The notes: generated from the sequence alone by a model not told the origin. A DNA stretch of 64,000 nucleotides from Butyricimonas virosa (GCF_025148635.1 NZ_CP102269.1:1612001-1676000), one strand, 5' to 3'; shown: positions 1 to 7,472, counted from the stretch's first letter. Program-made: numbers and translations.

Positions 1-215
1 TTCGCCACGTGGATAATCATTCGGCAATGATGGGAGTGATGGAATTTGGTATCGTGCGTAATAATATTTACCGGATATTGATCACGAATGTGAATGATCT
101 GGGAACGGGAATCCCTGACGTGGATCCGGGAGATATTGAATCCGATGCTTACCTAAGTGTTGATTTCTCTGTTTTACCTTGGAATATCCGTTACCAAGAA
201 GGTGAGTTGGAATAG
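1..215 (+). CDS. Mfa1-type major fimbrial subunit, C-terminal fragment
   Basis: The reading frame is open from the left edge, so this is the 3' end of a longer gene. The visible residues (GVMEFGIVRNNIYRILI, then a closing segment ending LPWNIRYQEGELE) match the C-terminal pattern of Bacteroidales Mfa1/FimA-type fimbrillins: a 'FGIVRNN.Y' strand followed by a final donor-type strand with 'W.....Q.gEL'. Such proteins are exported as lipoproteins and polymerise into surface fimbriae. The next gene, 28 bp downstream, is a Mfa2/FimB-like anchor subunit, which is the usual mfa1-mfa2 order. The GTG at position 9 is only an internal codon. The subunit subtype cannot be told from this fragment. Confidence 0.75.
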   Translation, partial: RHVDNHSAMMGVMEFGIVRNNIYRILITNVNDLGTGIPDVDPGDIESDAYLSVDFSVLPWNIRYQEGELE

Positions 216-243
216 AATGATACAATAATTTTTAGCTGTAATA

Positions 244-1188
244 ATGATGAGTAAGATTGGCGTATGCTGGTTGGCAATATTTTCTTGTCTTTGCTTTGCT
301 TGTTCATGGGTAGATGACGATCTCTCCGATTGTCCTTCGGGTTTTTGGTTAAAATTGTCTTATAAATATAACATGTTAAACGTGGATGCGGCTTTTACCC
401 AATTAAAAAATGCGTCAATATTCATATTCGATGAGACCGGAAATTATATTGAAACCCAGCATATCGACAGTCTTACTCTTCATCAAAATAATTGTCAGGT
501 GAGGTTGGAATCCTTATCCCCAGGCAAATATAATTTTTTAGTTTGGTCCGGGTTGACGGATTCTTGTTACGAATGTTCTGCCTCGGGGGTAAGATTGTTA
601 TGTGATACTTCGGGAACGTCATCCAAACAATTACCCGCTTTGTTTAATGGCCGTTTGGAAGGAGTGGTGGTTTCGGAAGAGTACACGGTTTGTGAAGTCC
701 CGTTGATAAAATTAACCCATCGTTTCACGTGTGTTTTGCAAGGCCAGAACCCGACACCATTTGCAGATGATGAATTTCTGTTGGAGATCAGGGCATTTAA
801 TGGGATGATTGACCATCGAAGCCAGCCGCTTGATTCGGTTGAAACGTGTTACTTGCCTTTTTTTCAGACGGTAGCCGACTTGTCTGGGGTGCAGGTCGTG
901 CATTCGGAATTAAATACATTACGTCTGCTTGAAAATGATGATACCCGTTTGATTTTAACTCATCGTTCTACGGGGCAACGCATATTGGATATCCCTCTCA
1001 CGAAATATTTGCTCCTCTCTCGTGAGACTTACTCGGGAATGCCCCCGCAGGAATACTTGGATAGGCAGGATCAATATACTTTAATATTCTTTTTAGATGC
1101 CACGGAAGATAAATTAAAACCTTATATCTGTCCCCTGATGAAAATAAATGACTGGATGGTACGATTGTACTTTCCTGAAAATGGTTGA
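244..1188 (+). CDS. FimB/Mfa2 family fimbrial anchor lipoprotein
   Basis: A 314-aa protein with a lipoprotein signal peptide: a hydrophobic stretch then lipobox-like CFAC with the acylated Cys near residue 20. It continues with the family-typical DDDLSDCP and, further on, 'LSPGKYNFLVWSGL', both hallmarks of Mfa2/FimB-type minor fimbrial proteins that cap and anchor the shaft in the outer membrane and limit its length. Two Met codons in tandem (244 and 247) offer near-equivalent starts. It follows the major-subunit fragment closely, so they are probably cotranscribed. About 95 bp after its stop an IS3-family element begins, so any further fimbrial accessory genes of the operon are absent here. 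Confidence 0.85.
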   Translation: MMSKIGVCWLAIFSCLCFACSWVDDDLSDCPSGFWLKLSYKYNMLNVDAAFTQLKNASIFIFDETGNYIETQHIDSLTLHQNNCQVRLESLSPGKYNFLVWSGLTDSCYECSASGVRLLCDTSGTSSKQLPALFNGRLEGVVVSEEYTVCEVPLIKLTHRFTCVLQGQNPTPFADDEFLLEIRAFNGMIDHRSQPLDSVETCYLPFFQTVADLSGVQVVHSELNTLRLLENDDTRLILTHRSTGQRILDIPLTKYLLLSRETYSGMPPQEYLDRQDQYTLIFFLDATEDKLKPYICPLMKINDWMVRLYFPENG

Positions 1189-1363
1189 CTCGGATTAAAC
1201 AAAAATTTTAACAAACACCCTAACAATGTATCAAAGATACGACATATAAATAAAACACCCTATAAATTCGGGTACTAAATTTTCCTAATATCTTCGGTTG
1301 GCTGCCTTCCACGGGCATGAGCCAACCGTTCGCGTAGCGAAAAACCGGGAATTCCTTCCTGGA

Positions 1364-2233
1364 CTAGTACATGTGGAAGGCGAACTTTCCGGTCAAGTCC
1401 CGGTAAATCGAATCAGGCGTGTTCAGCCCTATAGAGAAGTGCGGTCTCTGCCCGTTGTACAACGCGACGACCTTCTCCACCCTCACCCAGACCTGTTCGA
1501 TGTTCACGAAAACCTCCTGTTCCAGCCACTCCCTCTTGAGAATCCCGTTCACCCTCTCCGCGATAGCGTTATCGTACGGAGATCCGTCCTGGGTCATGCT
1601 CGTGTTCATCCGCTTCATCCCCAGCGTTGTGTTGTACTGGTAACTACAATACTGCACGCCCCTGTCCGAGTGATGTATCGTGCCCTCGATCTCGCTTGCC
1701 CTGACCTGCAAGAAGGCCCTGTACAAGGCGTTCAACGGTCCTTCCGTGTTTAACTTGTCGTGCACGAACCACCCCATGATCCGGCGGGAGTAGGCATCCG
1801 TCACCAGGGAGAGAAAGACGAACCCCGAGAGCGTGTCCACGTAAGTGATATCACTGACCCAAACCTGGTTGTGGCGCTTGATCTCCAGCCCTTTCACCAG
1901 GTTTGGGAACTGCCGGAACCACCCGCTGGAATCCGTCGTTACCACTCGCCTTTTCTCGTGCTTGACCATCAAGTCGTGAGCGCGAAGCAAGCGGTAAAGC
2001 TCGTCACGCCCGACCTGGACACCGCTGGAATTTAGCTTCTTCCATAGTTTCACCCCGCCGAGGTTTGGCATGTCCTCGCGTATGTCCCGGACGAGCGATA
2101 GAAGGTAACACTCCCTCTCCAGTTTGTCGCCAGCCCGCTGCCCGCGGTAGTAGGCCTGCTTGCTGTAGCCGAAGTGACCGCACAACAAGGCTACTCGTCG
2201 TTGCCCTTTACGCCGGGCACTTCCTTCAAGCAC
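1364..2233 (-). CDS. IS3-family transposase OrfB (rve integrase core)
   Basis: A 289-aa catalytic subunit with the HTH_21-like region 'FGYSKQAYYRGQ' near residues 21-32 and an intact rve core. The catalytic triad is visible as D128 (VSDITY), D190 (HSDRG) and E226 (AERVNG), a perfect DD(35)E spacing, followed by the K/R-rich 'ILKREW' segment. It catalyses DNA cleavage and strand transfer at the element ends. The start used here is a GTG that overlaps the orfA stop by 8 bp. As an alternative, OrfB may be made only as an OrfAB fusion after slippage upstream. No frameshift or stop interrupts the gene, so the element is potentially active. Confidence 0.9.
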   Translation of the reverse strand: MLEGSARRKGQRRVALLCGHFGYSKQAYYRGQRAGDKLERECYLLSLVRDIREDMPNLGGVKLWKKLNSSGVQVGRDELYRLLRAHDLMVKHEKRRVVTTDSSGWFRQFPNLVKGLEIKRHNQVWVSDITYVDTLSGFVFLSLVTDAYSRRIMGWFVHDKLNTEGPLNALYRAFLQVRASEIEGTIHHSDRGVQYCSYQYNTTLGMKRMNTSMTQDGSPYDNAIAERVNGILKREWLEQEVFVNIEQVWVRVEKVVALYNGQRPHFSIGLNTPDSIYRDLTGKFAFHMY

Positions 2234-2615
2234 CCGCCGGATAACATCTCCTCGTAGTTTTTTTTATATCGATGCCGAAACGCTCCTTGGCCATGTCGAT
2301 CATCAGCAGGTTCGCCTCGTGTAGTAATTTCAAGTCCTCGTTCTCGCGGCGAAGGCGAGTGAGTTCATTTTCTTCTTCCGTGGTCATGGTTTCCTGGTAT
2401 TTAAGAACGTATAAAGGTAAGTCTTTTACCGGGAAACGACGAAGAACTTCAGCTTTATATTTCTTGATCCAAACGCTTAACGTCGCGCTACAGATCCCGT
2501 GACGTTCCTGGAGTTCTCGGAAACTACTCTCTTGAAAAATTCGTTGACGCACTGCCTCTATTTTTTCTTCGATCGTGTGGCGAGACAAACCACTGGATTT
2601 TGTTGCTACTGACAT
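2226..2615 (-). CDS. IS3-family transposase OrfA (helix-turn-helix)
   Basis: A 129-aa protein starting at the ATG at 2615; a longer reading with a TTG at 2639 would run into the terminal repeat. The N-terminal part carries the HTH_Tnp_1 type DNA-binding fold (EKIEAVRQRIFQESSFRELQ, then 'HGICSATLSVWIKKYKA'). A coiled-coil leucine-zipper-like segment follows (EEENELTRLRRENEDLKLLHE), as in OrfA proteins that bind the inverted repeats and multimerise. Near its 3' end is a run of eight A residues (2261-2268 on the plus strand as T8). OrfB lies in the +1 frame relative to OrfA, so slippage there or stop/start coupling is needed to make OrfB. Confidence 0.88.
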   Translation of the reverse strand: MSVATKSSGLSRHTIEEKIEAVRQRIFQESSFRELQERHGICSATLSVWIKKYKAEVLRRFPVKDLPLYVLKYQETMTTEEENELTRLRRENEDLKLLHEANLLMIDMAKERFGIDIKKTTRRCYPAGA

Positions 2616-2763
2616 AAGTTTACTTGTTGAACAAGTCAACTTTTTTAGGATAAGACAGATAAATGACGTGGATTTGGAGTCTTAAATAATATCAAGCTTA
2701 CGTTAAGGTAAGGAAATCTTTGGTTTAAGGGTGGACTATGGTTCCTCTACCCCAAGTACAAAA

Positions 2764-2795
2764 CATGAACATAGCATATACATAGCATGAACATG
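2764..2795. repeat. Mirrored short direct repeats
   Basis: The words CATGAACAT and CATAGCAT each occur twice in 32 bp, first in the order CATGAACATAGCAT and then as CATAGCATGAACATG, separated by ATA. The block sits between the IS3 element and the capsule leader. It could be a protein-binding array or the end of an unrecognised dispersed repeat. Its function is unknown. Confidence 0.45.
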
Positions 2796-2994
2796 AAACC
2801 GTGTTGATGCTGTGTTTTTGTTGTGTATGTGTTTGGATTATGGACTAGAGAGGGGGTAGGGTAATGATTATGCAAGTGGAGACAATGGTTAAATGTAAGA
2901 TGTGTGGAATGGAATGCTTGTTGTTTTTAATGCGGTTTAAATCAGTTGTTTATATCGGTTTTTGAGATTTATTATAGGATCATTTAATGCTTTG

Positions 2995-3024
2995 CAAAGA
3001 TAGTAAATTTTCGAATTGCGCAAA
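2995..3024 (-). promoter_or_regulatory. Bacteroidetes-type promoter facing left
   Basis: On the minus strand TTTG (3024-3021) is followed after 18 bp by TATCTTTG (3002-2995), fitting the Bacteroidetes sigma consensus TTTG-N18..21-TAnnTTTG. It points away from the capsule genes and toward the IS3 transposase, whose orfA start lies about 370 bp downstream. No gene between the two explains it. Confidence 0.6.
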
Positions 3025-3140
3025 TCAAAACAAAATATTTTTTCTTTTTAGCAATCAAGCAATTACAATTTTACAAAATCCGACAATTTATTATTAAGTG
3101 ACAATATTATTAATCGATCGTTTTTTGAAACTTTTAGTGC

Positions 3141-3268
3141 GGACAGCTTTCTTTCGTTGAATCGCTGTATTATAGTGAGACGATAGAAACACGTGGAAAT
3201 AAATCAGGGCCGGTACGAGGGTTAATGCGCGAAGCGCATCCGGTCGGGAAATGTGGAGAAAGCTGTCC
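3141..3268. repeat. 12-bp inverted repeat flanking 104 bp before upxY-like gene
   Basis: GGACAGCTTTCT at 3141-3152 is exactly repeated in inverse orientation as AGAAAGCTGTCC at 3257-3268. The enclosed 104 bp contain a GC-rich mini-hairpin but no recognisable TAnnTTTG promoter on either strand. In Bacteroides, capsule loci are often controlled by invertible promoters bounded by inverted repeats and by structured leaders on which UpxY proteins act, so the repeat may be an inversion site or the base of a long RNA stem. I cannot tell which. Confidence 0.55.
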
Positions 3269-3310
3269 AAAATTCGATTTAATACCTTGACAGGGGAAAT
3301 CAAAAGGTAC

Positions 3311-3832
3311 ATGGTTGATAATAAAAAGATAAATTGGTACGTGGCTCACACTCGGGTGAATCAGGAGTTGTGGATAAAGAAGAAGCTTGATGAGTTGGGT
3401 ATCGAGAATTTTCTACCTCAGGAAGAACAAGTGCGGGAAACACCCTTGGGGCGTAAAACGATCCGGGTACTCTTGATTCACGGGATGATTTTTATTCACA
3501 CGGATAAAGCAACAAGTTTTTCATTAATAAATGACCATGGGCTTAATATTGTTTACTTGAAAGATATTGAGGGACGTCACTCGTTGATTGTTCCCGATAA
3601 ACAAATGCATGATTTCATGTTTTTGTTGGATTTTTCCCCGAGCGGGATAGAGGTGTTAAACAAAAATCTGAAACGGGGAGACCGGGTACGAGTGATTAAA
3701 GGCCCCTTGCAAGGATTGGAAGGCGAGTTGGTTCGTTTGATGGGACACAAACGTGTGGTCATCCGTTTGGAAGGAGTTGTGTCAATTGCAACGTCCTATA
3801 TTCCGGGTTCCTTTTTGGAACGAATAGAGTAG
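3311..3832 (+). CDS. UpxY-like transcription antiterminator (NusG-type)
   Basis: A 173-aa protein from the ATG at 3311. It opens with the NGN-domain signature 'NWYVAHTRVNQELWIKKKL' and ends with a KOW-like segment ('RGDRVRVIKGPLQGLEGELV', residues about 115-135). This is the architecture and size of Bacteroides UpxY proteins, which bind RNA polymerase in the 5' leader of their own capsule operon and prevent premature termination. An in-frame upstream ATG (3251) would add 20 residues encoded by the inverted-repeat arm and is less likely. It is first in the capsule operon, 6 bp ahead of the next gene. A classical UpxZ, the usual UpxY inhibitor partner, is not recognisable next to it. Confidence 0.85.
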   Translation: MVDNKKINWYVAHTRVNQELWIKKKLDELGIENFLPQEEQVRETPLGRKTIRVLLIHGMIFIHTDKATSFSLINDHGLNIVYLKDIEGRHSLIVPDKQMHDFMFLLDFSPSGIEVLNKNLKRGDRVRVIKGPLQGLEGELVRLMGHKRVVIRLEGVVSIATSYIPGSFLERIE

Positions 3833-3838
3833 AAAAAG

Positions 3839-4597
3839 ATGATGGAGAAAGGTTTATTTTATGATTTGTACGATCGGTTACGTGAAGTTAATTTCCGTTC
3901 GTACTCCCCCGACAAGTTGTCTGCTTATCTTCACGGTTATCTTACGGTTTATGCGATGGTGCGGATATATCCGTGGTTAGAGACCGAGTTTGGAGTTCTT
4001 TACGATATTCACGAAAGGGCAAAAGAAATTGCCCGTTGGTATGAGGTGTTGGTGCAGAAGAAAGAACTTCCGGCAAATTTTCGTGCCGGTTACGCTGCGG
4101 ACTTGATGGACGTTTACCAGTTGTACTCGGATTTGGATTTTTTGGAAAAAGGCGTGGATGCTGCATACGATATACTAACACCTTGGGGAAGCCAAAAACT
4201 GGTGTTACCGTGCCGTACTTCTAATATTTGCCGGTTATTGTGTAATTGTTATTATTTTACGGGAGATGCGGAATGTGGCGAATTGGCTGGTAAATTGGTG
4301 ACGGAAGCTTTGGGATATACGCGGGGAAACCACCGGGGCGATCTGTTGGGATGGTGGGATGCGATTTGTTTGTATGATAACGTGGTAGGCTTGATGGAAT
4401 TACCCATTGAAGAACAGGAACGGTTGAAAGAAGAGCGGGTACGGTTGGCCGTACGGGTACGACAAGTGGAGGATGATATGATTGAACAATTTGTGCGGAT
4501 GGGAGAGGTCTCCTCTATTGATGTGGGGCAGGTGTTTTATATTTTAGCGAAACGGGAGTTTGTTGCTTGCAACGAGAAGTATGAAAAGAAAGAATAA
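3839..4597 (+). CDS. Uncharacterised 252-aa protein in the UpxZ position
   Basis: Not recognised. The protein is soluble, with no signal peptide or membrane segment, apparently mostly helical, rich in aromatic residues (for example DLLGWWDAICLYDNVVGLME near residues 180-199) and with a charged C-terminal helix (EEQERLKEERVRLAVRVRQ). It follows the UpxY-like gene by 6 bp and is separated from the first sugar gene by a structured 140-bp gap. In Bacteroides capsule loci this slot holds UpxZ, a regulator of other loci's UpxY, but the sequence is much longer than UpxZ (about 160 aa) and shows no obvious likeness to it. A regulatory role is inferred from position only. Two tandem ATGs (3839 and 3842) are possible starts. 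Confidence 0.7.
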   Translation: MMEKGLFYDLYDRLREVNFRSYSPDKLSAYLHGYLTVYAMVRIYPWLETEFGVLYDIHERAKEIARWYEVLVQKKELPANFRAGYAADLMDVYQLYSDLDFLEKGVDAAYDILTPWGSQKLVLPCRTSNICRLLCNCYYFTGDAECGELAGKLVTEALGYTRGNHRGDLLGWWDAICLYDNVVGLMELPIEEQERLKEERVRLAVRVRQVEDDMIEQFVRMGEVSSIDVGQVFYILAKREFVACNEKYEKKE

Positions 4598-4624
4598 ATA
4601 TACCAATTCACACTAAAAATTCGA

Positions 4625-4713
4625 TACCGGGACATGCAACCCCCGGTAACAGCGTCTCCTTTAAACGGTACTTCATACGCCGGATCAAGCTATTAAATAC
4701 CGGAGGGGACGCT
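4625..4713 (+). promoter_or_regulatory. Structured leader with competing stems
   Basis: The gap before the dehydratase gene contains TACCGGG (4625-4631) pairing with CCCGGTA (4642-4648), and AGCGTCTCCT (4651-4660) pairing with AGGGGACGCT (4704-4713, one G-U). A second TACCGG at 4698-4703 could also pair with 4643-4648, so two exclusive folds or a pseudoknot are possible. The arrangement resembles an attenuator or protein/RNA switch between the regulatory genes and the biosynthetic genes. No poly-U terminator follows either stem. Confidence 0.45.
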
Positions 4714-4736
4714 CCTTTTGAAAATACCAAAAATAA

Positions 4737-6662
4737 ATGAAATACTCGTTTCACTCGATATGTAATCGTTTACACGAGAATAAGAAGTACGTGAATGCTA
4801 ACACGATTCTCTTGGTGGATATCTTTTTGTCTGTCATGAGTTCGTTTATCACGCTTCTTTTTGCTGATAGTTTTATCATCAATCTCTCCCAATCAACCTA
4901 TGTGGTGATTATTGGCGGTTCTTGCGTGTTTAGTTTGCTGGTTTTCTGGGGACTGAGGGTGAACCGAAATATCATCCGGCATGCCACGATAAAGAGCATT
5001 GGGAAAATGGGATTTGCTATTTTCCTAAAAGAACTCCTGTTGGCAGGAATGATCCTCGTGTCCGGTTCTCGGCTGTTCGGACAACACCTTTTTGCCTGTG
5101 CCGTGATTGATTTTCTCGTGACATCGGTGATTCTGGTGGGTTTTCGGGTTACACTTGTGCTGGTTTATGATTTTACGATTTCTCTGTATGGTTCGGGGAA
5201 GACGAGGGTACTGGTCTACGGAACCGGTGATAAAAGCGTGGCCCTGAAGACGAGAATGCACACTAGTAAGCACTATCACGTGGTAGGATTCGTGAATCCG
5301 GATAGATACCTGAAATCTTGCGTGCTTTCGGAATTGCCGGTTTACTATTTTGAGGATGAACAGCATTTTTCCCGTTTTGTGAAAAAATATAATATAAACG
5401 GTGTGTTATATCCCTCGCGCGAGGAGGCTCGTCGGGAGGCGGATCGGTTGGTTCGTTTTTGTCAGGAGTTTGGAGTAAAGAACTTGTTTTCCCCGCCAAT
5501 AGACGTGCTGGGCGATGGTTTAAAAAAGACGATTATCCGGGAGATCCGTATAGAGGACTTGTTGGGACGGGAGGAGATCAAGGTGAACACGAGGGAGATT
5601 GAGGCGTATTTTGCGGGTAAGGTGGTGATGGTGACGGGTGCGGCTGGTAGTATCGGTAGCGAGCTATGTCGCCAGTTAGCTACTTTTGGTGTGGGGTATC
5701 TGGTGTTATTTGATAACGCGGAAACCCCGATGCACGAGTTGCGCTTGGAACTGGAACGGAATTTCCCGAACTTGAAGTTCACCCCTTTTGTCGGTGATGT
5801 TCGTCAGAAAGAACGGTTACGGATGGTTTTTGAAAAATATCGTCCTCATGTAGTGTTCCATGCGGCTGCCTATAAGCATGTTCCCCTAATGGAAGAAAAC
5901 CCTTGCGAGGCGGTTCGGGTGAATGTGATCGGTTCAAGACTGGTGGCGGATTTTTGCGTGGAGTATAACGTGGACATGATGGTGATGATCTCCACGGACA
6001 AGGCGGTGAACCCGACCAACGTGATGGGGGCTTCCAAACGATTGGCGGAGATATACGTGCAAAGTTTAGGATTAGCAATAGAGCGTGGGGAAGTGAAAGG
6101 TAAAACTCGTTTTGTCACGACTCGTTTCGGAAACGTGCTGGGAAGTAACGGTAGCGTGATTCCCTATTTCCGGAAACAGATCGAGCGGGGTGGCCCGGTG
6201 ACGGTTACTGACCCGGGAATCACCCGCTTTTTCATGACTATCCCGGAGGCCTGCCGGTTGGTGATGGAGGCGGCCACGATGAGTACAGGCAATCAAATCT
6301 ACGTTTTTGACATGGGGGAACCCGTGAAGATCGTCGATCTGGCGGAACGGATGATTCGCCTGGCGGGGTACGTCCCGAACGAGGATATCAAGATCAAGTT
6401 TATCGGCTTGCGGCCGGGAGAGAAATTGTACGAGGAGGTTTTAAGTAACGAGGAGAACACGATCCCGACGGGGAATGCTAAAATTCGGGTAGCAAGAGTC
6501 CGGAAGTACAAGCGGGACGAGGTGTTGAGAGCTTATGATCAACTTGCGGAATTAGCATTGGCAGTACGGATTGAGGATACCGTGCGGTTGATGAAACAGG
6601 TGGTGCCGGAGTTTAAATCGAAGAACTCCCGGTTCGAAATACTGGATAAAATAAATAATTAA
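4737..6662 (+). CDS. FlaA1/CapD-family UDP-HexNAc 4,6-dehydratase (PglF-like), membrane-anchored
   Basis: A 641-aa protein with an N-terminal block of about four membrane helices (residues about 20-145), a first Rossmann-like region (VLVYGTGD), and a second SDR domain with the NAD-binding motif 'VTGAAGSIGSE' near residue 298. The active-site segment STDKAVNPTNVMGASKR (about 418-434) has Met where classical SDRs have Tyr, exactly as in PglF/CapD dehydratases. These convert UDP-GlcNAc to the 4-keto-6-deoxy sugar, the first step to bacillosamine or AATGal. Partners in the locus are the DegT aminotransferase (39871), the PglD-like acyltransferase (31102) and the sugar transferase (30485). It is the first biosynthetic gene after the regulatory pair. 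Confidence 0.9.
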   Translation: MKYSFHSICNRLHENKKYVNANTILLVDIFLSVMSSFITLLFADSFIINLSQSTYVVIIGGSCVFSLLVFWGLRVNRNIIRHATIKSIGKMGFAIFLKELLLAGMILVSGSRLFGQHLFACAVIDFLVTSVILVGFRVTLVLVYDFTISLYGSGKTRVLVYGTGDKSVALKTRMHTSKHYHVVGFVNPDRYLKSCVLSELPVYYFEDEQHFSRFVKKYNINGVLYPSREEARREADRLVRFCQEFGVKNLFSPPIDVLGDGLKKTIIREIRIEDLLGREEIKVNTREIEAYFAGKVVMVTGAAGSIGSELCRQLATFGVGYLVLFDNAETPMHELRLELERNFPNLKFTPFVGDVRQKERLRMVFEKYRPHVVFHAAAYKHVPLMEENPCEAVRVNVIGSRLVADFCVEYNVDMMVMISTDKAVNPTNVMGASKRLAEIYVQSLGLAIERGEVKGKTRFVTTRFGNVLGSNGSVIPYFRKQIERGGPVTVTDPGITRFFMTIPEACRLVMEAATMSTGNQIYVFDMGEPVKIVDLAERMIRLAGYVPNEDIKIKFIGLRPGEKLYEEVLSNEENTIPTGNAKIRVARVRKYKRDEVLRAYDQLAELALAVRIEDTVRLMKQVVPEFKSKNSRFEILDKINN

Positions 6663-6684
6663 CTAAAATAAAGACTTACAAGTG

Positions 6685-7455
6685 ATGACGGGAACTGGAA
6701 GAATGTTTTTTATCGGTATGCTGGTTTGCCTGTTGGGGGCTTGCGCTTCCCCGAAGGACGTGGTGTACCTGCAAGATGTGAAGATTAATTCTAGAGTGAA
6801 AGCAGCTTTGCAGTATCGCACGGTGATCCACGTGGATGATCTATTATCAATCGTGGTTTCCTGTGATGATATCGAGACGGCCCTGCCTTTTAACACGCCG
6901 ATGATCGGGTTGGGACAGAATAACACGCGAACAGGTAACGATCAACTTTACGGGTATCTGGTGGACACGGACGGGACGATCGATTTTCCGGTATTGGGGA
7001 AGATTAAAGTGGAAGGTTTATCCCGGACGGAACTGGCAGCTAAATTGAAGAAGGAGTTGAGTAACTACCTGAAGAACCCGATCGTGACCATCCAGTACTT
7101 GAATTTCAAGGTGACCGTGTTGGGAGAAGTGAAAGCTCCCGGGAGTTACAAGGTGAATAGTGAACGGGTCTCCATCTTTGATGCTTTGGGAATGGCCGGA
7201 GATTTACAAATTAATGCAAAGCGTAAGAACGTGCTGGTGATGCGGGAAGACGGGGACGAGAAAGTTTTCGCCCAACTGGATTTGACATCGGAAAATATCA
7301 TTCATTCGCCTTTTTTCTACTTACAACAGAATGACGTGGTCTATGTCGAACCCAATAAGGCTCGGATTGTGGGAGGAAATGCCGGGGCATTTCTGCCTTA
7401 CGTTTTATCGAGTATTTCCACGTTGGTAGCTATCCTTGCCATTGCAATTCGTTAA
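6685..7455 (+). CDS. Wza-like polysaccharide export lipoprotein
   Basis: A 256-aa outer-membrane export protein. The signal peptide ends in lipobox LGAC, followed by the family-typical SPKDVVYLQD. A Poly_export domain (roughly residues 45-135) and a SLBB domain (VTVLGEVKAPGSYKV, from about residue 142) follow. A C-terminal hydrophobic helix (VLSSISTLVAILAIAI) probably crosses the outer membrane, as in Wza octamers. It would form the exit channel for capsule polymer together with the Wzc-like kinase encoded next, 17 bp downstream. A GTG one codon upstream (6682) is an alternative start. This short, single-SLBB form is normal for Bacteroidales. Confidence 0.9.
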   Translation: MTGTGRMFFIGMLVCLLGACASPKDVVYLQDVKINSRVKAALQYRTVIHVDDLLSIVVSCDDIETALPFNTPMIGLGQNNTRTGNDQLYGYLVDTDGTIDFPVLGKIKVEGLSRTELAAKLKKELSNYLKNPIVTIQYLNFKVTVLGEVKAPGSYKVNSERVSIFDALGMAGDLQINAKRKNVLVMREDGDEKVFAQLDLTSENIIHSPFFYLQQNDVVYVEPNKARIVGGNAGAFLPYVLSSISTLVAILAIAIR

Positions 7456-7472
7456 CCTAGAACCGGAATTAT

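Larger units (their letters stand above)
1283..2650 (-). mobile_element. IS3-family insertion sequence, apparently intact
   Basis: Contains overlapping orfA and orfB of an IS3-type transposase on the minus strand. Imperfect terminal inverted repeats are visible: TCCTAA followed shortly by GTTGGCT at 1283-1303, and the reverse complement of 2632-2650 reads TCCTAA then GTTGACTT. No convincing target-site duplication was found in the flanks (ACTAAATTT on the left, TAAGACAGA on the right), so the exact ends are uncertain by a few bases. It lies between the fimbrial operon and the capsule-locus leader. A consensus promoter at 2995-3024 points into its right end, so external transcription could reach the transposase. 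Confidence 0.82.
2651..3310. other. Intergenic leader region of the capsule locus
   Basis: About 660 bp with no credible gene. It holds a mirrored pair of short repeats at 2764-2795 (catgaacatagcat then catagcatgaacatg), a strong left-facing promoter (2995-3024), an AT-rich stretch, a 12-bp inverted repeat (3141-3152 and 3257-3268) and a small GC-rich hairpin (ATGCGC-GAA-GCGCAT, about 3222-3236). The open frame upstream of the UpxY-like start (from 3251) overlaps the repeat arm and does not look like part of that protein. No right-facing TAnnTTTG promoter was found, so how the capsule operon is initiated is not evident. Confidence 0.6.

Noticed and set aside
1298..1753. Plus-strand 151-aa frame opposite the transposase
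   Set aside because: It is antisense to an intact rve transposase with a complete DDE triad. Composition explains the open frame, and no family resemblance was seen.
2226..2275. Classic -1 programmed frameshift for OrfAB
   Set aside because: The -1 frame after A8 reaches a stop after about 17 codons. OrfB is in the +1 frame.
1283..2650. Target-site duplication of the IS3 element
   Set aside because: Flanks ACTAAATTT and TAAGACAGA share no 3-4 bp direct repeat at the ends I chose. The ends may be off by a few bases, so no duplication is claimed.
3153..3256. Invertible capsule promoter
   Set aside because: The inverted repeat is real, but no TAnnTTTG promoter exists inside it on either strand, so the standard phase-variable promoter model is not supported by the sequence alone.
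3094..3312. Minus-strand 72-aa frame in the capsule leader
   Set aside because: It covers the inverted repeat and AT-rich leader, with no family-like sequence and no start context.
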